Of a stretch of DNA of 42,314 nucleotides, positions 41,535 through 42,314 are shown piece by piece. Every line of letters begins with the position of its first letter. The stretch's first letter is position 1. The position numbers were made by a program, and so were the translations under genes. The stretch comes from Clostridium sp. (GTDB taxonomy: Bacteria; Bacteroidota; Bacteroidia; Bacteroidales; Muribaculaceae), in assembly GCA_023663805.1 (NCBI GenBank), contig JAMPGR010000009.1:1-42314 (forward strand), written 5' to 3'. The notes under the pieces are model-generated. The model made no database searches. It worked only from the letters and a program-made list of their open reading frames with translations, and had not been told where the DNA came from.

Positions 41535-42314
41535 ATGCATCAGCCAAATTATTACACGCTGACTTTTATGATTCGGAAAGCTCAGCAGAAGAAGTCGGGA
41601 GAGGCTCCCATCTTCGCCAGAATCACAGTTGCCGGTCAGAGAACCGAGTTCAACGTCAACAGAAGCATTAACCCCGACAGCTGGAATTCCAAAAAGGAGA
41701 AATCCAAGGGAACTTCCAAGAAGGATCACGAACTGAACAAGTATCTTGACATGATACGTGTCCGAGTAAGCGAGATCCATCAGAATCTCGTCAAGGAGGA
41801 AGAGGTCATCAACCCACTTGTGCTGAAACAACATTTTCTTGGTACCGCCGAAGGCCCGAAGATGCTTTGCGCAGTATTCAAGTACGTCAATGAGCAGAAC
41901 AAGGAGCGTTTCGACCGTGGCGACATCTGCGACGGCACTTACCGTCGCTGGGTACGTTGCGCCGACTACCTCTCAGAGTTCATCAAAAGCCATGAAAGGC
42001 GAGAGGACATACCCATCAAGAAGCTAACAAGCGGTATGATTGACGATTTCGAGCATTTCCTCCACATCAACAAGAACTGCGCCAACAATGCTGCAGTACG
42101 CTATATCCGCTTCGTAAAGAAAGTTGTGCGTGTGGCCATGGCACAAAAGTGGCTTGAAGAGGACCCGTTCATAGACAAGCACTATTCCCGGACTCCCACC
42201 AATCGTGAGTTTCTCACTGAGGATGAGGTAAAGCGCATCATGTCGATTGACCTGTCGGAATATACCCGTCTGGAACAGGTGCGCGACACCTTCATCTTCT
42301 GCTGTTTCACCGGC
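41535..42314 (+). CDS. Tyrosine recombinase / integrase, 3' end cut off by the window
   Basis: The frame from ATG 41535 runs open to the edge (260 codons). The N-terminal arm-binding domain is typical of Bacteroidales integrases (IFARITVAGQRTEFNVN, about 26-42). The SAM-like core-binding domain spans about 115-215 (FKYVNEQNKERFDRGDICDG, later VRYIRFVKKVVRVAMAQKWL). The catalytic domain starts with NREFLTEDEVKRIMSIDL and the window ends at CCFTG, just before the first catalytic Arg. Such enzymes integrate ICEs, islands or phages, often at tRNA 3' ends, which fits the tRNA-Lys upstream. Base composition and codons (many AAG/AAC and fewer GCC/CTC) differ from the GC-rich flank, a sign of transfer. 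Confidence 0.92.
   Translation, partial: MHQPNYYTLTFMIRKAQQKKSGEAPIFARITVAGQRTEFNVNRSINPDSWNSKKEKSKGTSKKDHELNKYLDMIRVRVSEIHQNLVKEEEVINPLVLKQHFLGTAEGPKMLCAVFKYVNEQNKERFDRGDICDGTYRRWVRCADYLSEFIKSHERREDIPIKKLTSGMIDDFEHFLHINKNCANNAAVRYIRFVKKVVRVAMAQKWLEEDPFIDKHYSRTPTNREFLTEDEVKRIMSIDLSEYTRLEQVRDTFIFCCFTG

Overview
This looks like a chromosomal segment of a GC-rich member of the Bacteroidales, possibly a Rikenellaceae/Alistipes-like lineage. The evidence is a 2,512-residue SprA (Sov), the outer-membrane translocon of the Bacteroidota-specific type IX secretion system. There are also many promoters of the Bacteroidota form TTTG-N19/20-TAnnTTTG, almost no Shine-Dalgarno sequences before starts, and an arm-type Bacteroidales tyrosine recombinase. 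The family placement is a guess from base composition and gene content only.

Layout. Positions 1-1524 (minus): the N-terminal part of a secreted YD/RHS-type protein with a small ORF upstream. 1721-8599: an ECF sigma factor; release factor 2 (prfB) with its programmed +1 frameshift; a U32 peptidase-family protein (TrhP-like); threonine ammonia-lyase; glycerate kinase overlapping a lipoprotein gene; a small membrane protein. 8608-15046 (plus): two tandem overlapping DnaG-type primase genes, then rsmA, mgtE and a hypothetical gene. 15047-15914 is a gene-poor scar with a broken transposase fragment and a perfect 18-bp inverted repeat. 15915-28825 (plus): a ClC-family channel, ruvA, sprA, a lipoprotein, an ABC-F ATPase and manA. 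28902-32503 (minus): an acyl-ACP thioesterase, and a two-gene unit pairing a one-helix protein with a 796-residue membrane protein that has two Rossmann-like regions and a RyR-like domain. 32529-41010 (minus): eleven tightly packed phage-type genes (P22-like portal, scaffold-like protein, SU10-like major capsid protein, connector-like protein, coiled-coil fibre-like protein, amidase and unknowns) with no terminase or integrase among them. 41165-42314: tRNA-Lys(CUU) with promoter and terminator, followed by the integrase of an element that runs off the window.

How genes work together. Several junctions are ATGA overlaps (dnaG-like/dnaG, rsmA/mgtE, the RyR unit, several capsid-cassette pairs), which implies translational coupling. 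ruvA-sprA are 10 bp apart and probably one transcript. The two primase genes show complementary erosion: the first keeps a canonical zinc finger but has lost the TOPRIM catalytic residues, and the second keeps all catalytic acids but has a diverged zinc-finger loop. They read as two halves of a subfunctionalised primase.

The three most interesting items are the split tandem primase, the terminase-less intact capsid cassette driven by a host-type promoter, and the RyR/Rossmann membrane protein with its small partner. Everything is read from sequence alone. No database search was run, and family calls rest on motif recognition.
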